This document shows, one piece after another, positions 33,121 to 43,117 of a stretch of 64,000 bases of DNA; positions within the stretch are counted from its first letter, which is position 1, and each line of letters begins with the position of its first letter. The notes below the pieces were generated by a model, which worked only from the letters and a program-made list of their open reading frames with translations, did no database searches and had not been told where the DNA came from. Source of the stretch: Ascarosepion bandense (Eukaryota > Mollusca > Cephalopoda > Sepiida > Sepiidae); NCBI GenBank assembly GCA_037127315.1, contig JBBBDQ010001028.1, positions 2,046,001 to 2,110,000 on the forward strand, written 5' to 3'. Made by a program: the position numbers and the translations under genes.

Positions 33121-34232
33121 GTAAGTGAGCACTTACATTTAATATCTGATAATTCATATTTTGGGGGTCACGGCATCGACCAGTCTTTTTCTATAATTTG
33201 TAAGAAGTTTTTGTCTTAAACGAGCTGAAATCTGTGACCATTATTCTTGGTAAAACTGTCACAATTGCTCAATATTACCTGTGTTTCTTGCATGTACTGC
33301 CTTCTTGAACCACAGATTTTGAATTGGGTTTAGATCAAGAATGTGATTAGCCTATTTGATATTTCTTTTTTGAAACCATTATTTTGTGGATTTTCTTTGA
33401 TGATTCGGTTCATTGTCTTGTAAGATCTCGCCTTGACCTAAACAACAGTCGAACCGAGAGCAAGACACTTTGGTTCAAAATTGCTTGATATCTTTCAGAG
33501 TTCATGTGAAAACAGAATTATAATTTGTTTAATAATTTGGCACCAAATTTTTCTCTTCAAAATCTGTATTAGAAGCTCGCCGCTCCTCCCAAAAAGCTCT
33601 AGTTTGGTCTCATCTCATAAACCGCTTTGACAGAACGTTTATAGTTTACTGATATGAGCTTTGACATCGTTAAGCCGAGCATGTTCGTGCTTTTTTGTAA
33701 GCAGTGGTTTTTATTCTACCATGAAGACCGGTATGGTTCAGATTTCGTCGCACTATAGACAGTGGCCTGGAAGCATTAGATGACCGCAGGGGTCACAGCC
33801 TGATTTGCCTGGTCTTGCTAAACTAGATGTCTACTTACTCTTGCGGTTATTCTTCGCGGCAGACATTTCTTGATTACGATGCCCTCAAACCAAAGGGCCT
33901 TCCATTTATCGATAGTTTGTCACACAGTGGTAACATACTCTTTAAATTGTTCTAGAAGATTTTTGTAGATTTCTCCATCATCATAGACTTCAACTATGCA
34001 ATTTTTTAAAGCTGCAAGAAGTTTTTTGATCTTGGCACAGTTTTTAAATTTTATACCCTAACTGCAACCTTCAGCATACAAAATAATTTATATTGGTTGA
34101 CTGCAGTATATACAGCTTACGAAAGACGTATCATTCTGATTTTTACACGTTCTCGAAAATTATTTCTACTGGCAACCATATGCAACAAAAAATACAGAGT
34201 CTAAATGTAAGGGTTCACTCACTTTTGCACAA
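33121..34232 (-). mobile_element. Tc1-family transposon relic
   Basis: End sequences aagtgagcacttacattta (about 33124) and aagtgagtgaacccttacattta (minus, about 34208-34230) are recognisably inverse. The minus strand shows decayed transposase in order: VYDDGEIYKNLL near the start (HTH region), RITARVSRHLV, LQATVYS, then ETKLELFG-like and LDLNPIQNLWF (normally PDLNPIENLW, the last catalytic Glu changed to Gln). RLRQKLLTNYRKRLVDAV closes it. It abuts the gypsy LTR at 33120, so it either inserted beside it or shares an edge. Stops and shifts are dense. Confidence 0.75.
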
Positions 34233-34399
34233 CTTAGTCTTTAGTTAATATTTTCCTTAATAGTAGGTTTTCTTATATTCTCTAAAACTTAGTAACCTCT
34301 TGTGTCCTAGTGTTTTTATTGCTTTGCTTGAAGTGAATTAATTAAAAAGTAATTTCAAACACATTTATCTATTCAGCTGCTGCAACCATTTTGTTTATG

Positions 34400-34490
34400 C
34401 TGTACGCACGCGCGTGCACACACACACGCACACACAGACATATATATTTGTGTGTGTGAAGACACACACATACACACATGCATATTATAT
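34400..34490. repeat. CA/GT-rich imperfect microsatellite
   Basis: Impure CA then TG then CA blocks, partly self-complementary (tgtgtgtgaagacacacaca). Confidence 0.85.
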
Positions 34491-34734
34491 AAGATAATAA
34501 TGAAATTCTTTTGAAGAATATTTTGAAGAAGGTTAAATGAAGTTCAACTTTTAGCTATTTGCCAATGTCCTAACTAACAGAATAACTAAAGCATCGCATT
34601 TTTTTTCATATTCTCTGAAAATTATTTAAAAAAAACCCTTTCAAACTGAACCATCTGTGTCCCATTGAAAGAACATTCGTCATGCCATTCTCTATTAATG
34701 TCATCGAGATAAGAATATAAATTCAGCAGTAAAC

Positions 34735-34960
34735 TCCATCTGAAGTACCTATGCTGATGGCATAGTAATTGGAAGAACGCGTGGAAGGTGTTTTTTTCCG
34801 TTTTAGAAAAGGGAACTTCAGTCTATAGAACGAAGCAAGATTTTGCTCAAGATGCCTTGATTCTGACGCAGTGGAAGCAGTTGATTATGATAACCATTAC
34901 AGATAGGGAACTCAGTGGGTATTTCATGCTGCTTGACTCTTAATCGTTAAATGAAAAAAA
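34735..34960 (+). pseudogene. Possible LINE RT palm scrap
   Basis: The reading VPYADGIVIGRTRG recalls YADDIVxIGRT of non-LTR RTs with the second Asp changed to Gly. A frame change and loss of similarity follow. It is too short for a firm call. Confidence 0.35.
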
Positions 34961-35174
34961 ACTTGGGAAAGTTCGGAAAGAGGGTTTCATATAACCTGTC
35001 AGCAAAGAATAAAAAGCAACACGTTGACTGTTGTCCACAATTGTATTCTCTTCAGATTCAAGTGCCTATTTTCGAACGGCGTAATTGAGACGAGAATTAG
35101 ATCCTCTACCATAATATTAAGCGATAACTTAACATGATAAATTTAATCGAAGAGAAGATCAAGTATAAACCAAG

Positions 35175-35426
35175 TGGGGAGGTGTTTGTTACCTTCGGAG
35201 TTTCATTGACATCCTGAGGAAATCGATTGCGTGCGTCAGTCGATTGCTTTGTCGAACTCTCTGCCTTCGGACGGAGAGCAAACCGAACGAGGCTTCGCCG
35301 AAGACTTGAGTTTCGTCTGGCGACAACGCAAACAAGAATTTTTGTCCGCGCTTACGAGCTTGGTGCTCTCACTTAAATGACCTCGTGGGGAGATGGTGGA
35401 TACTTTCGGAGTGTCATTGGCGATTA
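35175..35426 (+). repeat. Gypsy 5' LTR, first part
   Basis: Aligns with 41875-42145 of the 3' LTR: cattgacat.ctgagg.aatc, cgtcagtcg, aagaatttttgtccg.gcttacg, and cggagtgtcattgrcgatta. It ends with a 15-bp copy of the target duplicated at 37998. Confidence 0.85.
35412..35426 (+). repeat. Target-site duplication, left copy
   Basis: tgtcattggcgatta, repeated with two changes as tgtcactgacgatta at 37998-38012. The uninterrupted 3' LTR holds a single tgtcattgacgatta at about 42128. Confidence 0.9.
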
Positions 35427-35608
35427 CTTTTGTTCAGAGTGTTTGTTCTGATATAAGCTTTTGCCTGGTAAAGATTACTTTTTTCCGTCTCACATTTTGT
35501 TTGGTTAATTTGTATTCTGTAGTGTTGTTTTTGTTCTTTTGTGAATTTGTACTTCCACTGAAACCAATAGACCCTTTGCGACTTTTTACTAATCTATCCT
35601 CGTCCACA

Positions 35609-37464
35609 ATGGGTGAAGATGACACAGCTAGGGCTGTGAAAGCTATTTTGCTACCCCGAAAAAGGAGACGAAGACTCGGTCAACAACCTCAATGTTTGAA
35701 AATGAAGTGGAAAATGGCAACGCCAAGGAAAGTACAACTACTGCCCTCCTCTTCATATAGAAGTCACCTTCTTATTGTGTGTGGTAGATATTGAAGATAA
35801 TATGTCCACCTAGACACGCTGCAAGGACGTAGTATTAATCTTCCAGACTTGAAAGCTGTCAAGAAAAGAATAATTGTTTTTCTCATCGACAAAACTAAAC
35901 AAGATAAGCAAATCCAAAAAGGAATATGTTATGAAGACTTTAATAGATTTTGGCATAAAAATACAGCAAATGGTGAAATGGAAGGATATGGGAATTATTA
36001 TTGTCAAGCCCGGAAGAATGCGTTGTTTTAACCGGGAAGTACCTTCAGAATAAAGAGTCCATCTTTAAATTTGAATATTTAGAACGAAGAAGAACTCGCA
36101 TTACGGCTTACGCAGTGCCTTATTTCATTACTGGTCATCAGGTAGAGGCATTTTTAACATAATACGGGGAGTTTGTGGAAATGTTACGAGAAAAGAAAAT
36201 AGGCCAGTGGCAATATTACCTAATGATGTACCACAAATCATTTAATGCAGTTATAAACCGGATGCTTTTGAAAAGCTTAAAATTGCCACTCATTGTCTCT
36301 GGATGGAAACCAGCTTGCTGGCAATGTGGTGAAAATGTACACCTCGTTGAAGTTTACGCCCTAAAAGGAAAAGGCAGGCAGACTACATCAATACACAGTC
36401 TATTACTCATGAATGAAAAAGAAAACCACGATCAAGAAAAAAACATAGTTTTACCTACTTTAGATTACGTAACGGTAGAGAAGGAGTAGGAATGGCAAAC
36501 AGTAGCAAAAAAAATAAAAAAATAAAAATAAAAAAAAAATAAAAAAATAAAAGAAGCCATCAGCCTCATCTCTTCCAAACCACAACTTGAAGATTGAAGA
36601 AAAAACCAGCTACGCTAAAACTGTAAAGGCTCCACTCATTTTACAAGCAAGTCCTTAAAAAAAAAATTAAAAAAGAATTAGGAAACGGAGAACAAGGCAA
36701 TGGAGGAAGATGCCTCCCCAAGCAAAAAATTATCATCACGTAAAGAGATTTTTTTTATCACCCCCAAAAGAGAAGATACAGACAAAAACTATTTTCCCAC
36801 AACGAACTTGTTCTATTTCCAAACTCTCAACTCTCCGCCAAAAAGGCACTTCACCTATCCGCATACTTTATCCACCACTCATTTCCTGATTACTCTATCC
36901 CGTACTGCACCGACCATCCTCTAACTCGGTGAAGAGTTCTAGAAGATCCTCATCGGAAAGCTCAGAAGCCCTCAAAAGAAAATAGAAAACAAAAAAAAAA
37001 TCATACTGGAGAGGATGTATGCCTGGTCGACCCAGTTATTCTGGAAAAAAGAATTTGTAGATCCAAAGTCCTCAAAAATTTAAAGAAAGCCGAAGGGAAA
37101 TGTGTGAAGGCCCCTACAAATTTTTTTCAGGCACAGAAATTATTGTCTGTGGTGAGTGCTAATCCGGGAACTCAACAAAAAAATGGGAAATGCTGGAGGA
37201 GGCAAAAAACTCCATTCAATGACTCCTCTACTGGATACGTTTGAAGACATAAGTTTTACCAAACTTAAACAGTTTTGTTCTGGGAGGGTCCCAATTTTTA
37301 TTCACCCATTCCTGTATAGAGTAGTAAAACTAACCTTCGTTAGAGACATCGGAGGCCTGTCCCATGATGGCACCATAAAAACTGAAATGGGTCAAGGTTC
37401 TATGGAGCAGGACATCGGTATCCTGATCACCGGCATATTTGTCGCGGATGAGCAATGCCAGTAA
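35609..37464 (+). pseudogene. LINE ORF1 with degenerate zinc knuckle
   Basis: The start is ATG at 35609 (MGEDDTARAVKAILLP). The middle, LPDLKAVKKRIIVFLIDKTK and YEDFNRFWHKNTANGEM, resembles the N-terminal ORF1 domain. RRRTRITAYAVPYFITGHQV precedes the zinc knuckle CWQCGENVHLVEVY. The knuckle's fourth ligand, normally Cys, is Tyr. The C-terminal part, after an A-rich low-complexity patch (36505-36560), holds a 102-residue clean frame: FTKLKQFCSGRVPIFIHPFL, then FVADEQCQ, ending at 37464. That is 9 bases before the ORF2 ATG, as expected of a compact two-ORF LINE. Several stops. Confidence 0.8.
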
Positions 37465-37473
37465 GCATCGATC

Positions 37474-37610
37474 ATGGCTCTCTGGTTAGCAAGTTTAAAT
37501 GGCCGAGGTTTGAGGTCCGAGTCAAAAAGAGGTCGGCTCGTTAGGGATCTCAAAAACCTTCTCCATCTCTTTTTAGGTGACAGAAGGCCTAGTTCTCTGG
37601 AGCAGTGGAA
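37474..37610 (+). pseudogene. Start of LINE ORF2 (APE endonuclease), truncated
   Basis: ATG at 37474 gives MALWLASLNGRGLRSESKRG, RLVRDLKNL. This is the first strand and helix of an APE-type endonuclease (ASLNVRGL...KR in Tx1-like LINEs; Asn replaces the usual N-V-R order by N-G-R). Similarity ends after about 35 residues at a deletion. No catalytic E, D or H motifs remain. Confidence 0.7.
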
Positions 37611-37997
37611 GCATTTCGTTTACTCTTTATTTATTTTCATACGTTTCCACTCTATTTTTTCACCTAGTTAACTTACTTTTCTGTTATATCTTAGACATGG
37701 GAGAGGGTACCATACTAATTTTTTCATAAGATTATTTTAAATTGTAAATAATTTCTTATTTTTTATCCCCCTCCCCACATTCTTGTAAAAATGGGGTATT
37801 AGTTTAGATACACATGGAGTGAATGCGTTGTTTTGGTGATTGTGACATATGTGGGTTATTATAAATGCGGCATTATGGAGAAAGGATTGTTGTAGGTATG
37901 ATTTGGTTAGTGAATGTGACTAGTTAAGTTAATTTAAAGAACATTAAGACCAGCCTTCACTTCTCTCCCTTTTTGGCTTTGTATTACGCATAAATAT
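37611..37997 (+). other. LINE 3' region
   Basis: No coding motif. It contains a C-rich patch (cccctccccacattc) and ends at the duplicated LTR target. Confidence 0.45.
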
Positions 37998-38171
37998 TGT
38001 CACTGACGATTAGTATCGGACTGTGCTTTCTGCGACTCTAACAACTTAACCTCCCTACTCCTTTACTATTTGTTGGTGTTTATGGTGTTTGTCTTAATTG
38101 TACTGACATTGTGCTGTAGATACTCAGCACACATCTTCTGGGTATCGTCCTGCAACCTCGGCGATGCAACA
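37998..38171 (+). repeat. Gypsy 5' LTR, second part
   Basis: Begins with the 15-bp repeat. It matches the end of the 3' LTR: gattagtatcggactgtgct, tcagcacacatc.tctgggtat and cgtcctgc.acctcg. It ends GCAACA at 38171. Confidence 0.88.
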
Positions 38172-38186
38172 GATTGGCGACGAAGA
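38172..38186 (+). other. Candidate primer-binding site
   Basis: gattggcgacgaaga follows the LTR end, the normal location. It resembles the ttggtgacgagg after the other gypsy LTRs on the minus strand, suggesting related tRNA primers. The tRNA was not identified. Confidence 0.45.
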
Positions 38187-38494
38187 AAATTCACTATTTA
38201 TTATAATAGAGGTGAACAAAGGTTTGTTTTTTCTTTTCGACTGACAAAACGATTGCGTCAAAAAAGAAAAAAAAACACACGTCGGAAAGAACAGATTGAC
38301 GACGAAAATATCAACAGACAAAATTTATAGACAACAGATTTGGCTACATAGATTTCAAACAAGCAAATCTATAATAACAAATTTGTCGTCAAAAGCTCGG
38401 ACAATGGCTTTTCCCCCCAAAAAGTCATACAGATTTACTGACGAAAACAAACAGTTTGTCGACAATTTTAAATAATCTGGAACAACAACAAATT

Positions 38495-38750
38495 TAAAGA
38501 TGGAAGACTTTCAGAAAAGCTTCCTTGATTTTTTTAAACAACAAAAATTAACTAAAAGATGGTAAGAAAATCAACTTGCAAAAGTGTTGGAAATTTTCTC
38601 AAAAAAAGAGAAACAAACCCAGATAAACCAGATACATTTTCTCAGGATGCTGTGTTTAAATCAATTGAAAATATTTAATTTAAATCTGAAGAGTAAGTTA
38701 CATTTGATTCTTATTATCGTAGGTTTGAGGAACAGTATACACAAGGAGCA
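38495..38750 (+). pseudogene. Gypsy gag N-terminal remnant fused to RT
   Basis: Reads MEDFQKSFLDFFKQQKL near 38500, then LAKVLEIFSKKEKQTQ, and near 38725 YRRFEEQYTQGA, a capsid-like block. Directly after, without gap or frame change, it runs into RT sequence NNKIRVCVDYST. The rest of gag and all of the protease are missing. Confidence 0.65.
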
Positions 38751-38856
38751 AATAATAAAATCAGAGTCTGCGTCGATTACTCCACATAATTAAATGAATG
38801 CCTGAAAAAGAATAATTACTCTTTACCTTCAACAGAAGATATATTTGCAAAGCTAT

Positions 38857-38998
38857 CAATTTCGAACCGAACCCTTTATTACAATCATTGGGGTATATCA
38901 TTTGCACTTCTTGTGTGAAACGTCAACAAAGATGAGGACAATAGTCCGAATAATGTAAATAGTGTAAATATCACCTCATCTCAGAAATATAGACAAAT
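38857..38998 (+). mobile_element. SINE (family A) 3' part nested in RT
   Basis: Carries tcgaaccgaaccctttatta, caacaaagatgaggacaata and gtccgaataatgtaaatagtg, and ends ctcatctcagaaatatagaca, as in the 29-kb SINE. The tRNA-like head is missing. Confidence 0.8.
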
Positions 38999-39109
38999 AT
39001 TGTCAGAAGTATATTTACAAATTCCGATGGACGAGGAGTGTACAAAAATATTAACTATAAATAAGTTTAACAGATTGCCATTCGGAGTAAAAGTAGCATT
39101 CGCACTTTT

Positions 39110-39637
39110 TTTTAACAAGCAATGTGCACGGTGTGCAGTAGTGTGTTTAAAGAAATGAACAACATCTGGAGATCAACAAAGTACAGCAACAACACCAAGC
39201 TCAAGCTATACCAGGGCTGTGTTGTATCTACTATCCTCTACGGATCTGAGTGCTGGAGAATGACGAAGGCGGATCTCGCCAAACTTCGATCCTTTCACAC
39301 CATATGCTTCCGATGAATACTGAAAATATTTTGGCCAGAGAAGATCTCCAATGAAGACCTGTTAAAGAAATACAAGCAAGAGAACATGAGCACCATCATT
39401 ACAAGAAGGTGGTGAAGATGGATTGGGTATGTGCTCTGGAAAGACCCACAGTCAATCATAAGAACAGCACTGCACTGGACCCTAGATGGAAAAAGAAAGA
39501 GGGGAAGACCAAGAACGACATGGAGAAGAACGGTGGAGAATGAGATGAAAGCCATGCAGCACTCTTGGGGTTCATTGACTAGTCTGGCCCAAGATAGGAG
39601 AAGCTTTGTTGCTGCCCTACACACCATTGGGTGTAAC

Positions 39638-39677
<40 letters not shown>
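39110..39677 (+). mobile_element. RTE-type LINE 3' end nested in gypsy RT
   Basis: A frame reads WRSTKYSNNTKLKLYQGCV, TILYGSECWRMTKADL, and after one shift DGKRKRGRPRTTWRR, AMQHSWGSLTSLAQDRRSF, ending CNG. This is the standard C-terminal part after RT (LYGxExWxxT ... KRxRGRPxxTWRR ... DRxxW). It is followed by a stop and about 12 GAT units (39641-39677), the simple-repeat tail typical of RTE elements. The 5' part including RT is absent, so it is a 5'-truncated insertion. Confidence 0.9.
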
Positions 39678-39679
<2 letters not shown>

Positions 39680-39900
39680 CGTTTGGATTATGCTATGGCA
39701 TATCTTGTCGATGTGTTAATTAAAAGCATGGACTGTAATGAACATGCAAAATACGTGAACGAGGTGTTTAAAAGGATAAAAGATTAAGGTTTTAAGCTCT
39801 ATATTGACAAGTGCCACTTCCTTCTACAAAAAATTATGTATTTGGGTCAAATTATTGATGACAATTTTAGAAGGCCGGATCCTAATGAACAAGCGCTATA

Positions 39901-40500
39901 AAAACATACCAGCACCTACAAATATTGCATCCTTTCAAGCATTTTTATGATTAGCTATTATAGTAACTACATTTCTAACATGAATGAGCTCAGAGCACCT
40001 TTGAATAAATTCTTGAAAAAAGATGAAAAATGGGTATGATCTGAAGAATTCGAGAAAGCATTTCAGAAATTGAAAACGGCTCTAATTTCTGATCTATCAT
40101 TAACGTATTACAACCCAAACAAGGAAATATATGTAGCAAGTGACGCTAGCAACTTTTGGTTAAGGGCCGTATTGCTTCATAAACAAAATGATTAAAAACT
40201 AAAAGCTGTTTATCACGTTTCAAGGACGCTTCTGCTAGCGGAACAAAAATACTCCCAAGTCAAAAAAGAAGGTTTAGCAATGGTTTTGCTGTAAAATGTT
40301 TCACAAGAATATTCAAGGCAGATAATTTATTTTTAAACGGATCAATCTTTGACTCTATGAAAGGCATTCTAACGCACACTGCAAACAAACTGCAAAGATG
40401 GGCGACTATCTTACTTAACTATTCCTTTAAAATAGAATATGTTTTTTCAAAAAAGATAGCGCATGCAGATGGATTATGGAGATTGATTCTGAAAATGACC
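39901..40500 (+). pseudogene. Gypsy RNase H relic
   Basis: NMNELRAPLNKFLKKDEKWV leads to IYVASDASNFWLRAVLLH (catalytic SDAS), then HVSRTLLLAEQKYSQVKKEG. TDQSLTL (normally TDHKPL) and NKLQRWATILLNYSFKIEY-type residues follow, with stops. The same domain order occurs at 31093-31560 in the other element. Confidence 0.83.
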
Positions 40501-40699
40501 GAATCACTGGAAGAAACAGTAACAGAAACAGCTTGATTGGTTTGTGAGTCAGAAATAATAATAAAAAATACTGTGATAGAATTACCTGTCACAATTGGAA
40601 AGATTAGAACCGAAGTGAAATTTGACAAGCTCATAACTCACAAAAAAAGAGTTATTGGGAAAAAAAAGGAAAATAAGGAAAAGATTTTTTTAATTTGTC

Positions 40700-41650
40700 A
40701 AGACATTCTATTTACAGTAAACGGGTAGTTATTCCGGCATTATTATCAAGAAGAATATTACGGAGTTTCCATACAGGACACATTTCACGTATGAAAGCGT
40801 TTATGCGATGTTTCGTGTATTTGTACGGAATCGATAAAGACGTTAAACACTTTATCAAAAACTGAAAGAATTGCCAGTTAGCGGCAAAATCACCACCCAT
40901 AAAGTTTAACCCATGGCCTAAAACCGACAAGTCTTGGTCTAGGCTATACATAGATTATGCAGGACCGATGAGGGGTATATAATACTTTGTAGTGATGGAT
41001 AGCTTTTTAAAATGGTCAGAAGTACCCAGACGCAAATTGCCGGCAACAAAATTCTCAATAGAATTTCTGAACAAATTGTTTGCAAAATTTGGTGTACTGG
41101 ATACGATCGTATTGCACTACGGGACTCAATTCTCATCGAGAGAATTTACAAACTTTTGCAAAATACATGCAGTAACTCAGTTGATATCTGCACCTTACCA
41201 TCCAAGATATAACTGGTTGGTAGAACGATTTATAGAAAGGGCAATATAAAAGGCAGAAGGAATGGAAATAAGAAATGAGTAGCTACAGAATTTCTTATCT
41301 GTCTATCGTATCACACCAAGCACAAACGCTAATGCGAGAATGATTCTAGCAGAGTTAATGTTTGCAAGGAAGATCAAAGCAGTTTCTGATAAATTGAAAT
41401 CAAACAAAGAAAAAAGTGATGAGTGACAGAACTAAGTATCATGGCAAAGGTTTCTACCCTGGTGACAATCTTTATTTTAAAAATTACCAACTCGGTAAAG
41501 AGTCTTTGAAAGAAGGCGTTATAGACATGCGAACTGGCCACATGATGTACATTATAAAACATCCATCATGTATTATAAGGAGACACCAAATAAAAAGAAG
41601 GTACACTACTGAACAGCGTAGGGAAGAACCCATGGAAGTAATATAAGACA
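40700..41650 (+). pseudogene. Gypsy integrase relic
   Basis: The zinc-binding segment reads RRILRSFHTGHISRMKAF, then FIKN and NCQLAAKSPP; one Cys of the HHCC set appears lost at KNC. The core has LYIDYAGPMRG (first Asp), VLHYGTQFSS (normally SDNGTQF, second Asp replaced) and PRYNWLVERFIERA (final Glu). The C-terminal part ends KNYQLGKESLKEGV and MYIIKHPSCIIRRHQIKRR. An 85-residue clean frame (40992-41249) spans the core. Inactive through the second-Asp change and stops. Confidence 0.85.
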
Positions 41651-41778
41651 TGTTCTATGTGCCGATACCTCCGAAGTAAAACAAAGACGCTTAGGAAAGC
41701 GAAAAAGAAGAGCTACGGGAACGATCGAGATTGATCCAAAGCGAAAAAAATATCTCGTTCAGGAGACAAAAAAATTCA

Positions 41779-41811
41779 GGGGAAGGTGCTGTAGAGAACA
41801 GCACCTTCCCC
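41779..41811. repeat. Perfect 14-bp hairpin at the polypurine tract/LTR junction
   Basis: Arms 41779-41792 and 41798-41811 are exact inverses, with loop agaga. The A-rich then G-rich sequence aaaaaaattcaggggaagg immediately upstream is where the polypurine tract should be, so the hairpin spans the likely U3 start. Confidence 0.9.
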
Positions 41812-42330
41812 TCTGGCGCTCTCAAGAATGGGATGATCTGAGATCCCAGGTAATTATAAAAATAAACATTAATAGCAGTGTGGAATTTCCGAGTGTCATT
41901 GACATTCTGAGGGAATCATCTGCATGTGTCAGTCGTTCACTTTGTCGGACTCTGCCTTCAGGCGGAGGGAAATCCAGACGAGGCTCCGTTGAAGGTAGAA
42001 TCTCGTCTAGGGAAGAGCAGACAAGAATTTTTGTCCGAGCTTACGGTCTCGTGTTTCTACTGAAATGGCCTGTGCCGCATCTACCTCGGGCTTCTGGCCA
42101 TTGGGGAGGTGGTTAATACCTTCGGAATGTCATTGACGATTAGTATCGGACTGTGCTTTATGCAACTCTAACGACTTAAACCTCTCCTCTTTTCTACTAT
42201 TTGTTGGCTGTTTATGGTATTTGTCTTAATTATGGTGTTTGTATAATTATCGCTTAGTACTGATATTGTACTGTAGATCCTCAGCACACATCGTCTGGGT
42301 ATCGTCCTGCGACCTCGATGATACAAAACA
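41790..42330 (+). repeat. Gypsy 3' LTR, uninterrupted
   Basis: Starts near TGTAGAGAACAGC and ends ATACAAAACA at 42330. The part from 41875 on aligns with the split 5' LTR. The first 85 bases have no visible counterpart left of 35175, so the 5' LTR is truncated or diverged there. Confidence 0.75.
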
Positions 42331-42351
42331 CAGACGTGCATATGTACATAT

Positions 42352-42353
<2 letters not shown>

Positions 42354-42427
<74 letters not shown>
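42354..42427. repeat. (CA)n-(TA)n microsatellite
   Basis: About 30 CA units followed by six TA units, starting just after the gypsy 3' LTR. Confidence 0.97.
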
Positions 42428-42547
42428 GCAATTTTTTGCAAACTCGAAAGTATGGAGAATCAAGTGAGTATCAAAATCACAACTCAATCGTAATTAATGT
42501 ATCGAGATTAACTTGCCAACTATTGACTCACATATTATATATATATA

Positions 42548-42719
42548 TTCCATTTGTAAACGAGTTATTACTCGACTTTTGTTTCGACCATGAATGGTGT
42601 CTTTGCAAATTTGCCTGAAGACACCTGATGGTAGAAACCTAGTAATAGCTCGTTTACAAATGGAAAATATTCAAACGTTCTACAATACATTTGTATTGAA
42701 CACTTTTTAATACAAATGT
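42548..42719. repeat. Two consecutive hairpins between TA runs
   Basis: A large imperfect palindrome (42548-42665) pairs ttccatttgtaaacgag with ctcgtttacaaatggaa at its outer arms and ggtgtctt with aagacacc near the loop. A smaller perfect 11-bp stem follows (42687-42697 with 42709-42719). TA-rich sequence lies on both sides. This is the same layout as 9655-9751. Confidence 0.8.
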
Positions 42720-43063
42720 GCACTGGTCTAACCTTATTATGACCAGAAACTAAGTAATTAAACAATATATATATATATATAGTATGTGTGTGTTTCTGCA
42801 TGTGTATATAAGTTTGTCTTGAAATTCTTGATGAAAAAATTAATGTAATAACTTGAATATATTTACATAGAGATTTAGATTCATAAGTTGTTAATAGAAA
42901 TGAAATAACAACTTAGAAATACATTATACCTGCAATTTCATCGTTTTTTAAAAGAAATGAAACATGTCACAATATATAATAAGGGGTATGCTATGCAGAA
43001 AAACTGAAAACAAACAACCTGTAAACTCATTTGTGATATTATTATATAAGCTTATCTCTCTCT

Positions 43064-43117
<54 letters not shown>

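Larger units (their letters stand above)
35427..37997 (+). mobile_element. Tx1/L1-like LINE nested in the gypsy 5' LTR
   Basis: It lies between the 15-bp duplicates. A 5' untranslated region (35427-35608) is followed by ORF1 (35609-37464), the first 40-odd codons of ORF2 (from 37474), and a 3' region without RT motifs (37600-37997). Almost all of ORF2 is deleted while both ends are present, so this is internal deletion, not ordinary 5' truncation. It is the same element type as the one at 20849-23650, with a knuckle-bearing ORF1 and an APE-type ORF2 start. The 3' end has a short TAAATA, not a long poly-A. Confidence 0.85.
38751..39900 (+). pseudogene. Gypsy reverse transcriptase, interrupted twice
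   Basis: The pieces in order are IRVCVDYST, LNECLKKNNYSLPSTEDIFA, the SINE fragment (38857-38998), and YKF/PMDEECTKILTI-type residues with FNRLPFGVKVAFAL (39030-39105). Next is the RTE tail (39110-39677), then LDYAMAYLVDVLIKSMDC (39685). The catalytic box, normally YLDD, reads YLVD. Thumb sequence follows: HAKYVNEVFKRIKD, IMYLGQIIDD. Inactive. Confidence 0.85.
35175..42330 (+). mobile_element. Ty3/gypsy element with three nested insertions
   Basis: The 5' LTR lies in two pieces (35175-35426 and 37998-38171), split by a Tx1-like LINE. Gag start, RT, RNase H and integrase relics follow. A purine-rich hairpin region precedes the 3' LTR (about 41790-42330). Inside RT are a SINE piece (38857-38998) and an RTE-type LINE tail (39110-39677). 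The relative order of these insertions is not fixed, but all postdate the gypsy element. Stops and lost catalytic residues show it is dead. It belongs to a different gypsy lineage from the two elements at 18-33 kb. Confidence 0.88.

Noticed and set aside
39295..39627. 110-residue minus-strand frame
   Set aside because: Antisense shadow of the RTE LINE C-terminus, which has recognisable motifs on the plus strand.
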